The position numbers and the translations under genes were made by a program. Positions 11,687 to 22,096 of a DNA stretch of 64,000 bases are shown piece by piece. The notes beneath the pieces are model-generated. The model saw only the letters and a list, made by a program, of their open reading frames with translations, did not search any database and was not told where the DNA came from. The stretch covers positions 1,175,501 through 1,239,500 of the forward strand of contig BSBM01000646.1 of assembly GCA_027924585.1 (NCBI GenBank), written 5' to 3'. Every line of letters starts with the position of its first letter. Position 1 is the stretch's first letter. Source of the stretch: Larix kaempferi (lineage: Eukaryota; Streptophyta; Pinopsida; Pinales; Pinaceae).

Positions 11687-13248
11687 ATGGTCAATAGCAT
11701 CTATAGTGATTCTGACGAAGAAACACATAATTTGAGAAGTGGAAAAAGATATAAGTATACCACTAAGAAGACTGGACTTCGCGTAGATATTGATTTACAA
11801 ATCGCACCTGATAGCCAAACCGCACCTCTATCAGCCTATTACACCGCAGAACCCGTCGGTTGCAAGTACCACGCCTCCTATCTATCAGAATCCATCAGTT
11901 CAGACCCCTCATGTTGTTAATATTCCTAATCCTCAGAGCGTCAATACCAGTAACACCAGGGAGTGAGCACTCAGGCTATCCCGACTCAGACCATTCCGAA
12001 TCCAACTATCCCGACTCAGAATATTCCGCTTCAGAACATTCCGCGTAATACAAACTTTAATTTTGCCTCTCAGAACCCTATACCACCTAGGAGAAGGATG
12101 ACTGATGATATTAAGCTTTCGATATTCAAAGGAATAGGTCTAGAAGACCCTGAACAACATTGGTTTCTATGTGGAGTCGTGTGGAGTGTTGAGCAAGTTC
12201 AGGATGATGCTGTGAAGCAAGCGCAGCTCATCACCACATTTAGAGATAGAGCCTTGAATTGGTTCATGAAGTATTATGTTGGACATAATAGAACCTTAGC
12301 AGAGATTAAGGCTACACTATTGAGTGAGTTCAAGAAACCGAAGTCAGAATCCCAATGTATAAGAGAATTGAAGGAAATTAAGCAAAAACCTAATGAGATA
12401 GTTTGGGAATTTGACCAAAAATTTAAGACACTGTTGGACCAAGTAAGTTTCATCATAGCACCGCAACAGCACCAAGAATGGTTTATAGCCACGCTATTGC
12501 CCCATATCAGACTGTCGTTGATGCAGTAGAAAGTAGCTTCGCAGGCAGAAGCCTTGGAGATTGCGATGAAGTTAGAAGCTTCACCTATAGGAGAGAGTAG
12601 CACTGGAATGTCTCAGATCTAGACACAGTTAGCTACCCTGACACTACAACTACAGGATGTAAGGGAGAAGGGCACACTAGAGAGCATTGTCCTTTATTTT
12701 AGGAGTACCTTAACAGTGGAGCACCAAATCCACTAAATCAGAATCAAGCGCCGTGGTGTGAAATCAGTAAAATGCGAGGCCACAAGCCTGAAGACTGTTA
12801 TCTAATATAGAAGTGTGTGTGCACCCCTAAGAATCTATATTGCAATTTCTATAAGTCAGTTGGACATGATGAATCCAATTGTGGAGCATATGAGCTCATG
12901 CAAGAAAGAAAGCGAGACATGGAGCATATGCGTGATAGTGGAGTATACAGAGTCCAAGAAGCAACTCCGCAGAAGCAAGATAATGCGCAGTATGACCAAG
13001 GCGCATATAGAGGTTGTGGTGGAGGATACCGCGGAAGAGGAAGGAATACTGGCCTAGGAAAAGGAAGGGGAAGAGGCCAGATGATCTGTTACAACTGTAT
13101 CCAGGCAGGTCACTTATCTAGAGATTGTACCAATGAGTGTACTACTTGTAATTATTGTAAATCTTTCGATCATGTTATTGAGGTCTGCCCAATGCTAGTG
13201 GCAGAAATGCAAAAAAGAAAACGAGATGTCGCTAACCCAAACATTTAG
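11687..13248 (+). pseudogene. gag of element A with a cluster of zinc-knuckle-shaped motifs, broken
   Basis: Gag packages the RNA genome into particles. A frame with a Pro/Thr/Asn-rich stretch (PTQTIPNPTIPTQNIP, near 11970-12040) leads into a capsid-like region at 12095-12529 (DPEQHWF, RDRALNWFMKYY, WEFDQKFKTLLDQV). A stop follows (CAG to TAG type). Five CX2CX4HX4C-shaped motifs then follow near 12649-12690, 12760-12800, 12840-12880, 13087-13128 and 13147-13188. The last two are complete (CYNCIQAGHLSRDC, CNYCKSFDHVIEVC); the first three each lack one Cys. A Gly/Arg-rich linker (GRGRNTGLGKGRGRGQ) separates them. Several frameshifts and stops are present, so no full Gag can be made. Confidence 0.75.
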
Positions 13249-14198
13249 TTGATCATAGTGGAGAGAAGGGTTGCGGATCCAAGTATCAATGCAGTGACGC
13301 GAAGTGGCACTGCCACAGGGAGGGATAGAGGAGCAGAAACTTCAACTTCTGGAGATTTTGACACTAAGAAGACTCCTGTTGAAACGATCTGGATTAGAAA
13401 AGCTACGGGGAAAACACCTGCATTCAACTTGGAGAAAAATAAACAAGTATTTGAAGAAGTGCGAGACATTTTCAAAGAGTCAGCACCCAGGTCACCAAGA
13501 ATCCCGTTGCACAGTGAAATACTGCATATAGAGGATATGCCGATTGCTTATGACAAAAAAAGCACCGCAGCAGAGACAGGTACCTCTGTTGGGCAGTTGC
13601 TAAGGAGTTGCATGAAACTATTGAAGAACATAGATGTTGTAATGGAATTAAAAAAGTTATTAAACTAGTATGAACCACGCAGTGAGAAGGAGCTGCCGAG
13701 AGCGCAGTTCATCACATTAAGGGCCATAAGAGAACAAGCCGAGAAATGAGGCTCACTGCGTAGATAGGATACTATGAGATGGATGAGATCATCCTTGATT
13801 TGGGATTTGAAGTAAATGTCTTGGCTAAAAAGACATGGCAGCAGATGGGAAAACCAAAGTTGTTATGGTAACCCATACAGTTGAGAATGGCCAACCAGGA
13901 GAAAGTCATACCTTTTGGAAGGTTAGCCAATGTTATTGTTGACATTGATGGAGTGCGAAGTCATGCAGACTTTGAGATTATTGAGATTGTGGATGATAGT
14001 CAGCCTTATCCAGCACTATTGGTTATAGACTGGGAAATGGATAACCTCGCCATCATAAAATTGAAAACAAAGAAGATGATATTTGAAGGACAACATCTCA
14101 AGGTCATCGCACCACTGGACCCTGCAGACGGAGAAATATATGTGAGCCAATTCAGGAAGAATCTAGAGCATAGGATCTTGACCGCCTTTACAAGATGA
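13249..14198 (+). pseudogene. Retropepsin-like aspartic protease region of element A
   Basis: After gag a linker contains NAVTRSGTATG, a motif that commonly precedes protease in this branch. From about 13770 the frame reads EIILDLGFEVNVLAKKTW, where the active-site Asp-Ser/Thr-Gly is DLG, as is usual in this plant branch. The body of the fold follows at 13881-14198 (FGRLANVIVDIDGVRSHADF, PYPALLVIDWEMDN, IIKLKTKKMIFEGQ). Stops occur near 13746 and 13870. The protease would cut the Gag-Pol polyprotein. Confidence 0.75.
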
Positions 14199-15084
14199 CT
14201 GCGAATCAAGTTGCCTATGTTAACCCTACGACAAATGGAACACTTAGTTGGCGATGTGACAATTCTTGCATCTCAGACTCTGACTCAGGACTGGAGAACT
14301 GGCAAGGTCGTATGCATAAAGTATATGCAAGGAGATGCGTGCAGATTACAAAGTCACTGCGCTGGATTGGAAAATAGATAAGTCCAATCCCCACCTATGA
14401 TGGTTCATCTAATGTTTACTCATTTATCCAAGAATATACTGTACCAGCACTAGATATGGCACTGCGCAAGACACCTACCAGATGGTGGGCTGTGCATAAA
14501 CAGACATTGACCACATGGGATCAATGTAGACGCATGATGCAGATCAGGTTCACTGAGAAGGTTGTACTGCCCTTTGAAAAATATAATGGATAGCTGGATC
14601 CTAGGGATCATATTGAAATCTGTTCACAAGCATGGGAGGAGAGACCACAGACATAATGGGTTCATCTGTTCACATAGACATTGGAGGAACAGTTTCCAAA
14701 GAACTGGTACCTAGACATGGAGTTGCGTAGAGGAACTATAGGGCCTACCCTGACTGCGAACTTCCAGAGAAGTTTCAGTTTTGAAGATGACAGTCCGAGT
14801 ATAAATGAAGCATTGCAGATCATCAAGGAAAGAATATTCAGAGTAGAATGCCCAAGTATAAACGAGGCATTGGAAGCCCAAGTATAAATGAGGCATTGGA
14901 AGAACTCAAAGAGAGAGTGTTTGAATATGTAAAAGTACCTGTGAACCTATAGCCAGAATGGGCCAGAACGATAGAAAATACCCTCGAATGCTATAACCTT
15001 GCTGAAGATGAAGATAAACAAGAAGAAAGTGATGAGGAGGATCCGTGCAATGTCAATATACCTGAGTTAGAAGGTGCGCGTGAT
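14199..15084 (+). pseudogene. Second gag-like segment between protease and RT in element A
   Basis: Between protease and RT the sequence reads VYSFIQEYTVPALDMALRKT, then PTRWWAVHKQTLTTWDQCRR near 14440-14540, then LDPRDHIEICSQAWEERPQ. This looks like a helix-rich retrotransposon-gag fold (W..H...W..C...), different from the capsid region at 12095-12529. An acidic Ser/Glu-rich tail precedes RT. Three or more stops and a 26-bp tandem duplication at 14851-14902 break it. Its role is not known to me; the similarity to gag is by eye. Confidence 0.5.
14851..14902 (+). repeat. 26-bp tandem duplication that shifts the frame
   Basis: The unit CCCAAGTATAAACGAGGCAT plus TGGAAG occurs twice in a row (14851-14876 and 14877-14902) with one C/T difference. 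As 26 is not a multiple of three, it breaks the PSINEAL-containing frame. An older related PSINEAL copy lies about 60 bp upstream. Confidence 0.9.
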
Positions 15085-16760
15085 GTGGAGGGACCTCCAC
15101 TAGAAATTACAAACATGAGTGCACCTGTGAAGACAAGAAAAGTGAACGTTGGCACAAGCGAAGAGCTGAAGTTCGCATCTATTGGAGACTACTGGGATGA
15201 TCAGACAGTCGCGGAGATCGCAAACCTGCTACATGAATATCAGGATTTATTTCCAACAAAGTTTACATAAATGAAAGGTATTTTGGGTGACCTAGGGGTT
15301 ATGAAGATACCTCTTAAGCCAGGCGCGAGGCTTGTTTAGCAAAGGCCGTATAGACTGAATCCTCAATACAAAGAAAGAGTAAAGGTAGAACTTGATAAGA
15401 TGCTTGATGCAGGGATCATTGAGCCGGTTGAAGAATCATAGTGGATAAGCCCGATGGTTATCCAGGACAAGAAAAATAAGGATGAGATCAGGATCTGCGT
15501 GGATCTTAGGAAGCTAAATGATGCTTCGTTGCATGACCCATTTCCCACTCCTTTTACATATGAAGTCTTAGATAATGTTGGAGGAAATGAGGCATACTCT
15601 TTTACTGATGGATTTTCTGGATACCATCAGATAAGACTTGATCCAGCAGACAGGCATAAGACCACTTTTTCCACTGAATGGGGGTAGTTCCAGTATACAG
15701 TAATGCCCTTTGGTCTGAAGAACGCACCTGCCATCTTTCAGAGTTATTGTTGCAACATTTAAATATTTCATGCATAAATTTTTAGAAGCATACTGTGATG
15801 ATTGGAATGTCTTTGGTTTACTGAAGAACCACTGTGAGAACCTCAGAATGATGTTAGCTAAGTGCAGGAAACATCAAATTTCACTAAATTTTAAGAAGTG
15901 TGTTTTTTGTGTACCCTATGGCATTATGTTGGGACACATTTTGTGTAGACAAGGCTTGATGATTGATCCTGCGAAGATCGCAGTTATAGTGAACTTGCCA
16001 GCGCCAAATTCAGTAAAGAAGCTACGCACCACGTTGGGCCATACAGGTTACTACAGGAAATTAATCAAAGGCTATGCGTAGATAACCATGGAAATGGAGA
16101 AACTATTGAAGAAAGATGCGTAGTTCATCTGGAACGTGGAATGTGAGCAAGGCTTAGGCACATTAAAAGATAAAATGGTAATTGCGCCGATCCTAGTTTT
16201 CCTAGACTAGGAGAAATTTCATGTACATGTTGATGCTTCATGTATAGCATTGGGTGTTGTACTAGCACAACCAAGAGAGGGAGGTATTGACCATCCCATT
16301 GCATTTTCGAGCAGGAAGCTCTCACCTGCATAAAAGAATTATACGACCACTGAAAGATAGGGTCTAGCTATGGTCTACGCATTGCAGAAATTCAGGCGCT
16401 ATTTGCTTGGTGCGCACTTCTCTATGTATACTAACCATTCAGCGTTGAAATACCTGGTCAATAAGCCAGTGTTAGGGGGAAGAATCTGCATATGGTTATT
16501 ACTCTTTCAGGAGTACGACTTTGAAATCATAGTTAAGCCAAGCAGATTGAACTTAGGACCTGACCATATCTCAAGGATTAAGTTAGGTGAGGAACCAACT
16601 AATCTTGAAGACAGTCTTCCTGATGTGCAGTTATTTTCTATACAGATCACAGATGACTACTACAAAGATATTGTCGACTTCTTGACTACTGGGTTAGCAC
16701 TGACAGAGTTTACTATGCAGCAAAAGAAGAAACTGGTAGTAAGAGCAGTAGACTTCACAA
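15085..16760 (+). pseudogene. Reverse transcriptase and RNase H of element A, broken
   Basis: RT copies the RNA genome and RNase H removes the template. RT blocks in order are ISPMVIQDKKNKDEIRICVD, LRKLNDASLHDPFPTPF, FTDGFSGYHQIRLDPADRHK and MPFGLKNAPAIFQ. After a frameshift near 15740 come AYCDDWNVFG (catalytic YxDD at 15791-15802) and LGHILCRQGLMIDPAKIAVI. RNase H follows as HVDASCIALGVVLAQP, IAFSSRKLSP, YTNHSALKYLVNKP and GPDHISRIKLGEEP. Stops include those at about 15268, 15338, 15438, 15686, 16078, 16122, 16208 and 16332. Only one RNase H domain is visible. Confidence 0.85.
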
Positions 16761-17881
16761 TAATCGCGGGACAACTATATAAGTTGGGACCGAATGAAGC
16801 ACATTTAGGTGCATCGGGAGGCCACTACGCAGGAAGAGCCACTGCATAGAATATATTGCGAGCAGGGTTATGGTGGCCTATTATCCACAAAGATGCAAAG
16901 GAACATTACCAGAAATGCGATGTTTGTCAAAGGAGAGAAAAGCCGTCGTGCAGAGATGAAATGCCTTTGAATCCGCAGTTGACACTTCAGGCATTTGAGA
17001 AATGGGCCATTGATTTTGTGGGACCTATCAACCCACTGGGGAAAAGGACTGGTGCGAGATACATCATCACTGCCACTGATTATCTCACCAGATGGGCAAA
17101 AGCAAAGCCAGTGAAAGATTGTAGCACAGTCACTGCCATGCAATTCATATTTGAGAACATCCTTACCAGATTTGGATGTCTGAAGATCTTGATGAGTGAT
17201 CAGGGAACTCATTTTCTGAACAGAACTATTGAGGCCTTGACTGAAGAGTTCCACATTCATCATCACCGAAGTACGCCATATCATCCACAAGCAAATGGAA
17301 TTGTGGAAGCTTTCCAAAAGGTATTGGAGAATGCGCTAACTATGATATGCAATGTCAATAGGGATGATTGGGATCTGCGCATTCCAGTTGTATTATGGGC
17401 ATACATAACTACTTGTAAGAAACTAATTGTCCATACACCTTTTAGGTTGGACTATGGACAAGAATTAGTGATGCCTATGGAGTACATTGTTCCCAGCTTG
17501 AGAATAGTTGCATATACAGGAATGGAAGATCAAGAGGCACTCGAAGAAAGGCTTCTACACTTGGTTGGGTTGGAGGAAGATTGCTTCATCGCAGGATTTC
17601 ACCAGCAAGTGCAGAAAGATAGAGAAAAATCATGGCATGATCACCATATCAAAAACAAGTCCTTTCAAGTAGGTGATCTAGTCCTCCTGTATGATACCCC
17701 ATTTATGAAATTTCCTAGAAAGTTTAAGATGCATAGGCTTGGTCCATATACTATTGTACATGTTACTAACGGTGGCGCAGCTCAGTTAGCCACGTTAGCT
17801 GGAGACAATATACTTGGATTAGTCAATGGAAGTAGGATAAAACCCTATCGGGATAGCCCTACCTCACAGAACCCTTTGTAG
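16761..17881 (+). pseudogene. Integrase of element A, core intact, one stop in the zinc finger
   Basis: The HHCC finger runs from about 16795 (HLGASGGHY) to 16935 ([11 protein letters not shown]) and is cut by a TAG at 16847-16849, where CAG (Gln) is expected. The following frame to 17881 is open. It holds the DDE core: Asp in [12 protein letters not shown], Asp in [10 protein letters not shown], Glu in NGIVEAF. Then come [38 protein letters not shown] and the C-terminal VNGSRIKPY block. No chromodomain follows, consistent with the Athila/Tat branch. Apart from the one stop the domain is remarkably complete for an element with about 10% LTR divergence. Confidence 0.88.
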
Positions 17882-17897
17882 AATGAAGCCACACAGT

Positions 17898-17932
17898 TTT
17901 AAAAAAGAAAAAAAAAGAAAAGAAGAACCATG
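17898..17932 (+). repeat. Purine (A/G) tract immediately after the integrase stop of A
   Basis: About 30 bases of nearly pure A/G (TTTTAAAAAAGAAAAAAAAA, then GAAAAGAAGAA) start 17 bp after the stop. A longer tract occupies the same position in element B (33958-34080). It may be a low-complexity spacer or an internal plus-strand priming site; the sequence alone cannot tell. Confidence 0.6.
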
Positions 17933-18204
17933 CAGATCGAATCTCAAAAAGGTGGCTGCACAGATCCAATGAAGCAAAGAAGATGCAAAGTTCAGAACCA
18001 AGAAGTTTGATTTGGAAAAGTAACTACGCTGGAGTAGTGACGGTCGGCCGCGCAGTTCGACGCAACACTCCAACAAATTAGCCGTTAGAATGTCAGTCGG
18101 AAAACTAGCCGTTATACAGTGATTTTGCCAACGATCGCTTGAGCATTTAACACAGAAATAACTGTTCTGACGCAGTTAATGAAGGAAAGGACCCAAATCT
18201 GCAG

Positions 18205-18405
18205 ATGATTTGGCCAATGAACATGTCATTTAATGATTTTCTAGCCGTTGAGAGGCACGGTTGGGCCTCGCTGTGCCTATAAATACTCCTGTATTTGGAC
18301 TCGCGGGCGTTACCGAGACTTTAGAATTTTCTTGCGACGCATACTTTGAAATTGTTTACAGTGAGCGAGTAGTGATCTTGTAATTCTGTAACGAGCATCC
18401 AGTGA
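18205..18405 (+). promoter_or_regulatory. CCAAT/TATA-like internal promoter ahead of the last ORF of A
   Basis: A CCAAT box lies at 18214-18218 and a canonical TATAAATA at 18278-18285, 60 bp apart. The first ATG of the downstream reading frame is at 18406, about 120 bp after the TATA box. The 500-bp spacer after integrase (17882-18405) has no coding signal. This arrangement would permit a separate mRNA for the post-integrase ORF. Transcription itself is inferred. Confidence 0.5.
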
Positions 18406-21400
18406 ATGTCCAAAATTTCATCCATTGAGGAAGAATTCACAATCAAGGAGACTGTGAAGGTGTTTAAATATGGAGGGATTGACGCGTTGATGAGAACCCC
18501 CGCTAAGAAATTTGTTACCAGGCAAGGTCAAGTATCATGTTGTTCCCCATAAAATTCTACAGTTATGCAAGACAAAGGGAAAGGACCAGCAACGGAGAAA
18601 TCAAAACCGAAGATGATGAGCTCCACAGATCTAGAACTCCTGCTGGGCGACAAGGAAATACCACTTAAGCTAATGCCTCAGTATATCTCACCACGTGCAG
18701 AGGATGCATCGACCATCAAGCTGTTAAAGATTGCAAAGTATGAAATTCCACTCTCAACTATCTCGAAGCATGTGAATATAAAAGGGAATTTGTTGGGAAA
18801 GACTGCAAAATGTAAATTTGAGGACTTCGACCTGCTTCAGATGCAGAAAGACCCGGCTGAGCCAAAGTTCTTGAATTTTCAGCCAGATCAGTACATGTGT
18901 TGGAGGAAGGATGTAAAAGGAAATTCTGTGCTGGTCGCACAGAACTAGTTATTTGGAGTAGTTGAATCGGGATTGCTCAATCTGTTGAGGCTCCCGCACT
19001 TCGACTGAACTCTAGAGATGAATGTGGTGGTGCGCACTTTGATGTCACGCACCCTCCAAGGATACCTATGGTAATTTCGACTTGAACATCGACCTGATCC
19101 ACCGCATCACGGGGCTAAGCAAGCGAGGCGAGGACCCCAAGCAGTTTTTTCAAGGCAAGAACCGAGACAAGGAGGTCTTCGCGATGATGAAAAAATCACA
19201 CACCATCGTGAAAGGAAAGAGAGGATTTGTCATAGATGAAATAGATGACGAAGCTATGCAGTTTGTAACACAATTGTTAGTAGGAAAGATTCTGTGAAAA
19301 ATCAAGACCTGATGAAGTACCCGCTGGCGCAGTGCTCTTTGGGGAAACGGCCGCGACAGGTGTTAACACCTAAAAAGTGCTCACTAGCTCATTCCCTTAC
19401 TCACATGACCCATTTGTCCACTTTTCCACCATCTGAGCCTCTGAAACCAACAAAAGGTCACCAAAAGACCTTAGTACACCCCTTTTTCCATTAAAAAAGA
19501 TTATTTTTCCAAGAAAATCATAAAAAAACCTCAAAAAGGGTCCAAATTCCAAAAAATATTAAAAAGGGAATTAAAATATTATTTTTATTCAAAAAAGGAA
19601 AAAGGAGGGAAAAGTACCTAAACCATGTTGGTCAATACCATTTGGTTTCCATAAAACCACAAATGGTATTTTCCACCACCAAAACCTATAAAAAGGTGGT
19701 AGGGGCTCCTCATTTCACATCCATCCATTATCTCATCCTTATGCTGCTGAAATCTCCCCTGAGCATTTTTAGCCATTGAAGCAACCTTGGAGAAGGAGAC
19801 CTCCGTTCGTGCTGGTCTTCCGAGCGAGCCTCGTATGATGAGGTGGGGGCAGATGATGCCCCGTGCCGGCGGTGGTGTCCGTGGCTATTTCACAGAGGAT
19901 TTCTATCAGCAACAGGAGGAAGATTTAACTGGTGTTTGTACCTGTTAAATGAATTTTTGGAAGAAGTGAGCGATACACAGACACATGGAATCAATTTCCA
20001 CTATACTTGGTTGATAGTGCTGATTGCATTTGTAGGGTGGAAGGACCCAAATCATTATGTTGGGTTGGTCACAGACAACAATGATTATAGAGGAGCCCGC
20101 TATGCCAACCTTTGGGAAAATTTGATATCATAAAGACAACACGCATCAACTGAAGTCTTCTACACTTACTATGAGCAGCTGGGCGAAGTCATCATCGTCA
20201 AGCCATGGATATCAAAAGAGGTAACAACTAAATATATCCGCACTATCAATTTTTCTGCTGATATGCACTCTATCTACATTTCAGCAAAAGCGTAGAAGAA
20301 GAACCCAAAATGGCTCCAAGGGAACTACCACATGAACGAAGAAGACATCGACACCATTATGAAGGAATGGATCCCTAAATTCAAAGTTTAAGGGATTGTG
20401 GAAATCGAGAGTGATTCTACGGAGATTAATCTCATTCCTACACCTATTGTCGAAGAGCCGTGGATGGGAGAAAGGAAGGAAGACAAGAGTCCCGTACAAC
20501 AAAAGGTACAAAAGAAGAAGCAAAAAGCCGTTAAGGGACAGTCAGAATCCAAGATGCATGATGACGATTACGAGATGATCGCATCCACGGTAACAATACA
20601 GATGGAAGACCTGATGGCCGCAAAAGATAAAAAGGACAAGGCGATTCAAGAAAGTTTTCAAAAGAACCTCACCACGCTGCAAGGTATTACATAAAAGTTT
20701 GAGCAAGTACAACGCAAATTACCCTCGCTGTGAGATTCATAATCAGAAGGAAAGTCAGGGGGCACTTCGCAGTCGAAGACAATGCCTCTAGCCCTGACAT
20801 TGCCATCAAAACCGCGCATAGTCCAACTCGAACCGCTAAGCTTAAGGTTACCATGCGAACCACTAGCTTCGGACGACATACAACATGTGGACATTGAGAT
20901 CTCAATGCTGCCAATGGAGGGTCTACGTAATCTGCACCTGCAGGTTATGGAGGAGATCCATGAGAAAGATGTAGTCACAAGGAACTAGCACCATGAGTTA
21001 GTTGCAAACTATAAACAGTTTCAAGAATCAAGCTTCAAGAGGTCCATGCAATTTCAAGATGAGCACGACTGCCGAATGAGGTTAGAACATATGGTCGCTT
21101 CGGTAGCCACAGAGATATCGGAATGCGACAAGCAGCCAGAGCCTACGAACACTGTCCTTAAGATCGGTGAGGTGGTCAGCGATCTTAAGTCTGAGATGAA
21201 AGATATGGAGATCAATTATCAAGCGAAGATTGCTACATTGGAAGCACAGAATCAGCCAAAGATGCCACCTGATCAACAACAACTCAGAGCAAAGGAAGTG
21301 AAAGCTGCAACAGAGAGTATAGCTAGCGAAGTGGCTAAGTGCCAAACTCTGTTGGACGAGGCGACAAAATTTTTTATTGCGTTGGAAGAGGACCCAGAGT

Positions 21401-21846
21401 TGTTGGAACTCAAGAACACTGTGAAGGAAAAGCAGGCCGCATTAGAGGCCCTGGACGCCGAGGTGAAGGCACTCCAGCCACGAGATAGACTAAAAAGATA
21501 TCCCGAATTTAGAGAATTGAAAAAACAAGTTCAAGTGTTGAGAGACAGGGAGACTGAAGTCGGAGATAAATCACAACCCCTGCAAGAAGAAGCCCATGAA
21601 CTAACACAGAAAATTGAAGAAGCATTGAGGGAACTCCATTAAGGACAAGATTCAGTACAAGAGCAATTGGAGGATGAAATAAAATCTGATGTGTTGCAGA
21701 CCGTCAAGCAAATTGAGCAGGACACCAAGGAAATGGTTGCAAAGTTGAGTGCAACATATCAATAGTTCGCTATGAATTTAATTCCACAGGAGGGCGAGTA
21801 GCTCGGCGAACCAGAAGTTGAAGGTGGCTCGGGGAGGAGCCACATG
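18406..21846 (+). pseudogene. Post-integrase ORF of element A, unknown function, N-terminal globular part plus long coiled coil
   Basis: The frame starts MSKISSIEEEFTIKETVKVF at 18406, runs with one in-frame TAA (about 18550) to 18948, then shifts several times. Recognisable blocks are FDLNIDLIHRITGLSKRGED (19082 on), KQFFQGKNRDKEVF, GKRGFVIDEIDDEAMQF, and FNWCLYLLNEFLEE plus FHYTWLIVLIAFVGWKDP (19924-20060). Solo LTR H interrupts it at 19361. Removing H and one duplicate of ACAGG restores an open frame across the junction. After 20400 come K/E-rich sequence and a long coiled coil (21046-21642, heptads such as LKNTVKEKQAALEALDAEVK). The layout resembles the ORF in B and E and plant-mobile-domain or 'putative plant transposon protein' families; that assignment is tentative. 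It stands where Athila elements carry an env-like ORF, but I see no signal peptide or membrane segment arrangement. Confidence 0.6.
19361..19911 (+). mobile_element. Solo LTR H inserted in the last ORF of A
   Basis: 551 bp begin TGTTAACACC and end CTATCAGCA, flanked by ACAGG on both sides (19356-19360 and 19912-19916). A TATA box (CCTATAAAAAGG) lies at about 19683-19694. The two flanks join in frame. No internal coding region exists, so this is a solo LTR left by recombination, or a very short non-autonomous element. Its family is not otherwise represented in the window. Confidence 0.85.
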
Positions 21847-21861
21847 TAAGTGTTAGGGGCC

Positions 21862-22096
21862 TGTTGGGCCTAGCCCAAGTAAGGCATTTTTGACAAAACA
21901 GTTTTGGAACTAGGAAGCTGAGCGCAGTTCAGATGAAGACTTTTTGGCAAGGCAGTTTTTGAGGAGCTGTGATGTGAGCGCAGCATAGTATCGACAGGAT
22001 GGGAACCGCGCATCTGAGGACCGGTTCCACGAAGTAGTAGTGCCATGATGTGCTAGCAGGGCACCTGTTTTGGGTAAAGAATGAAGGTAAGGTCGA
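21862..22096 (+). repeat. 3' LTR of element A, first part
   Basis: Matches the 5' LTR from its first base (TGTTGGGCCTAGCCC) for 235 bp, then stops at the insertion point of element B. A G-rich run (TTAGGGGCC) just upstream at about 21853-21861 is the likely polypurine tract. The remainder of this LTR is at 60029-61346. Confidence 0.9.

Noticed and set aside
17882-21861. Envelope gene in elements A, B or E
   Set aside because: The position fits an env-like ORF, but no signal peptide, fusion-peptide-like or membrane-anchor segment is visible; coiled coils and charged linkers suggest an intracellular protein.
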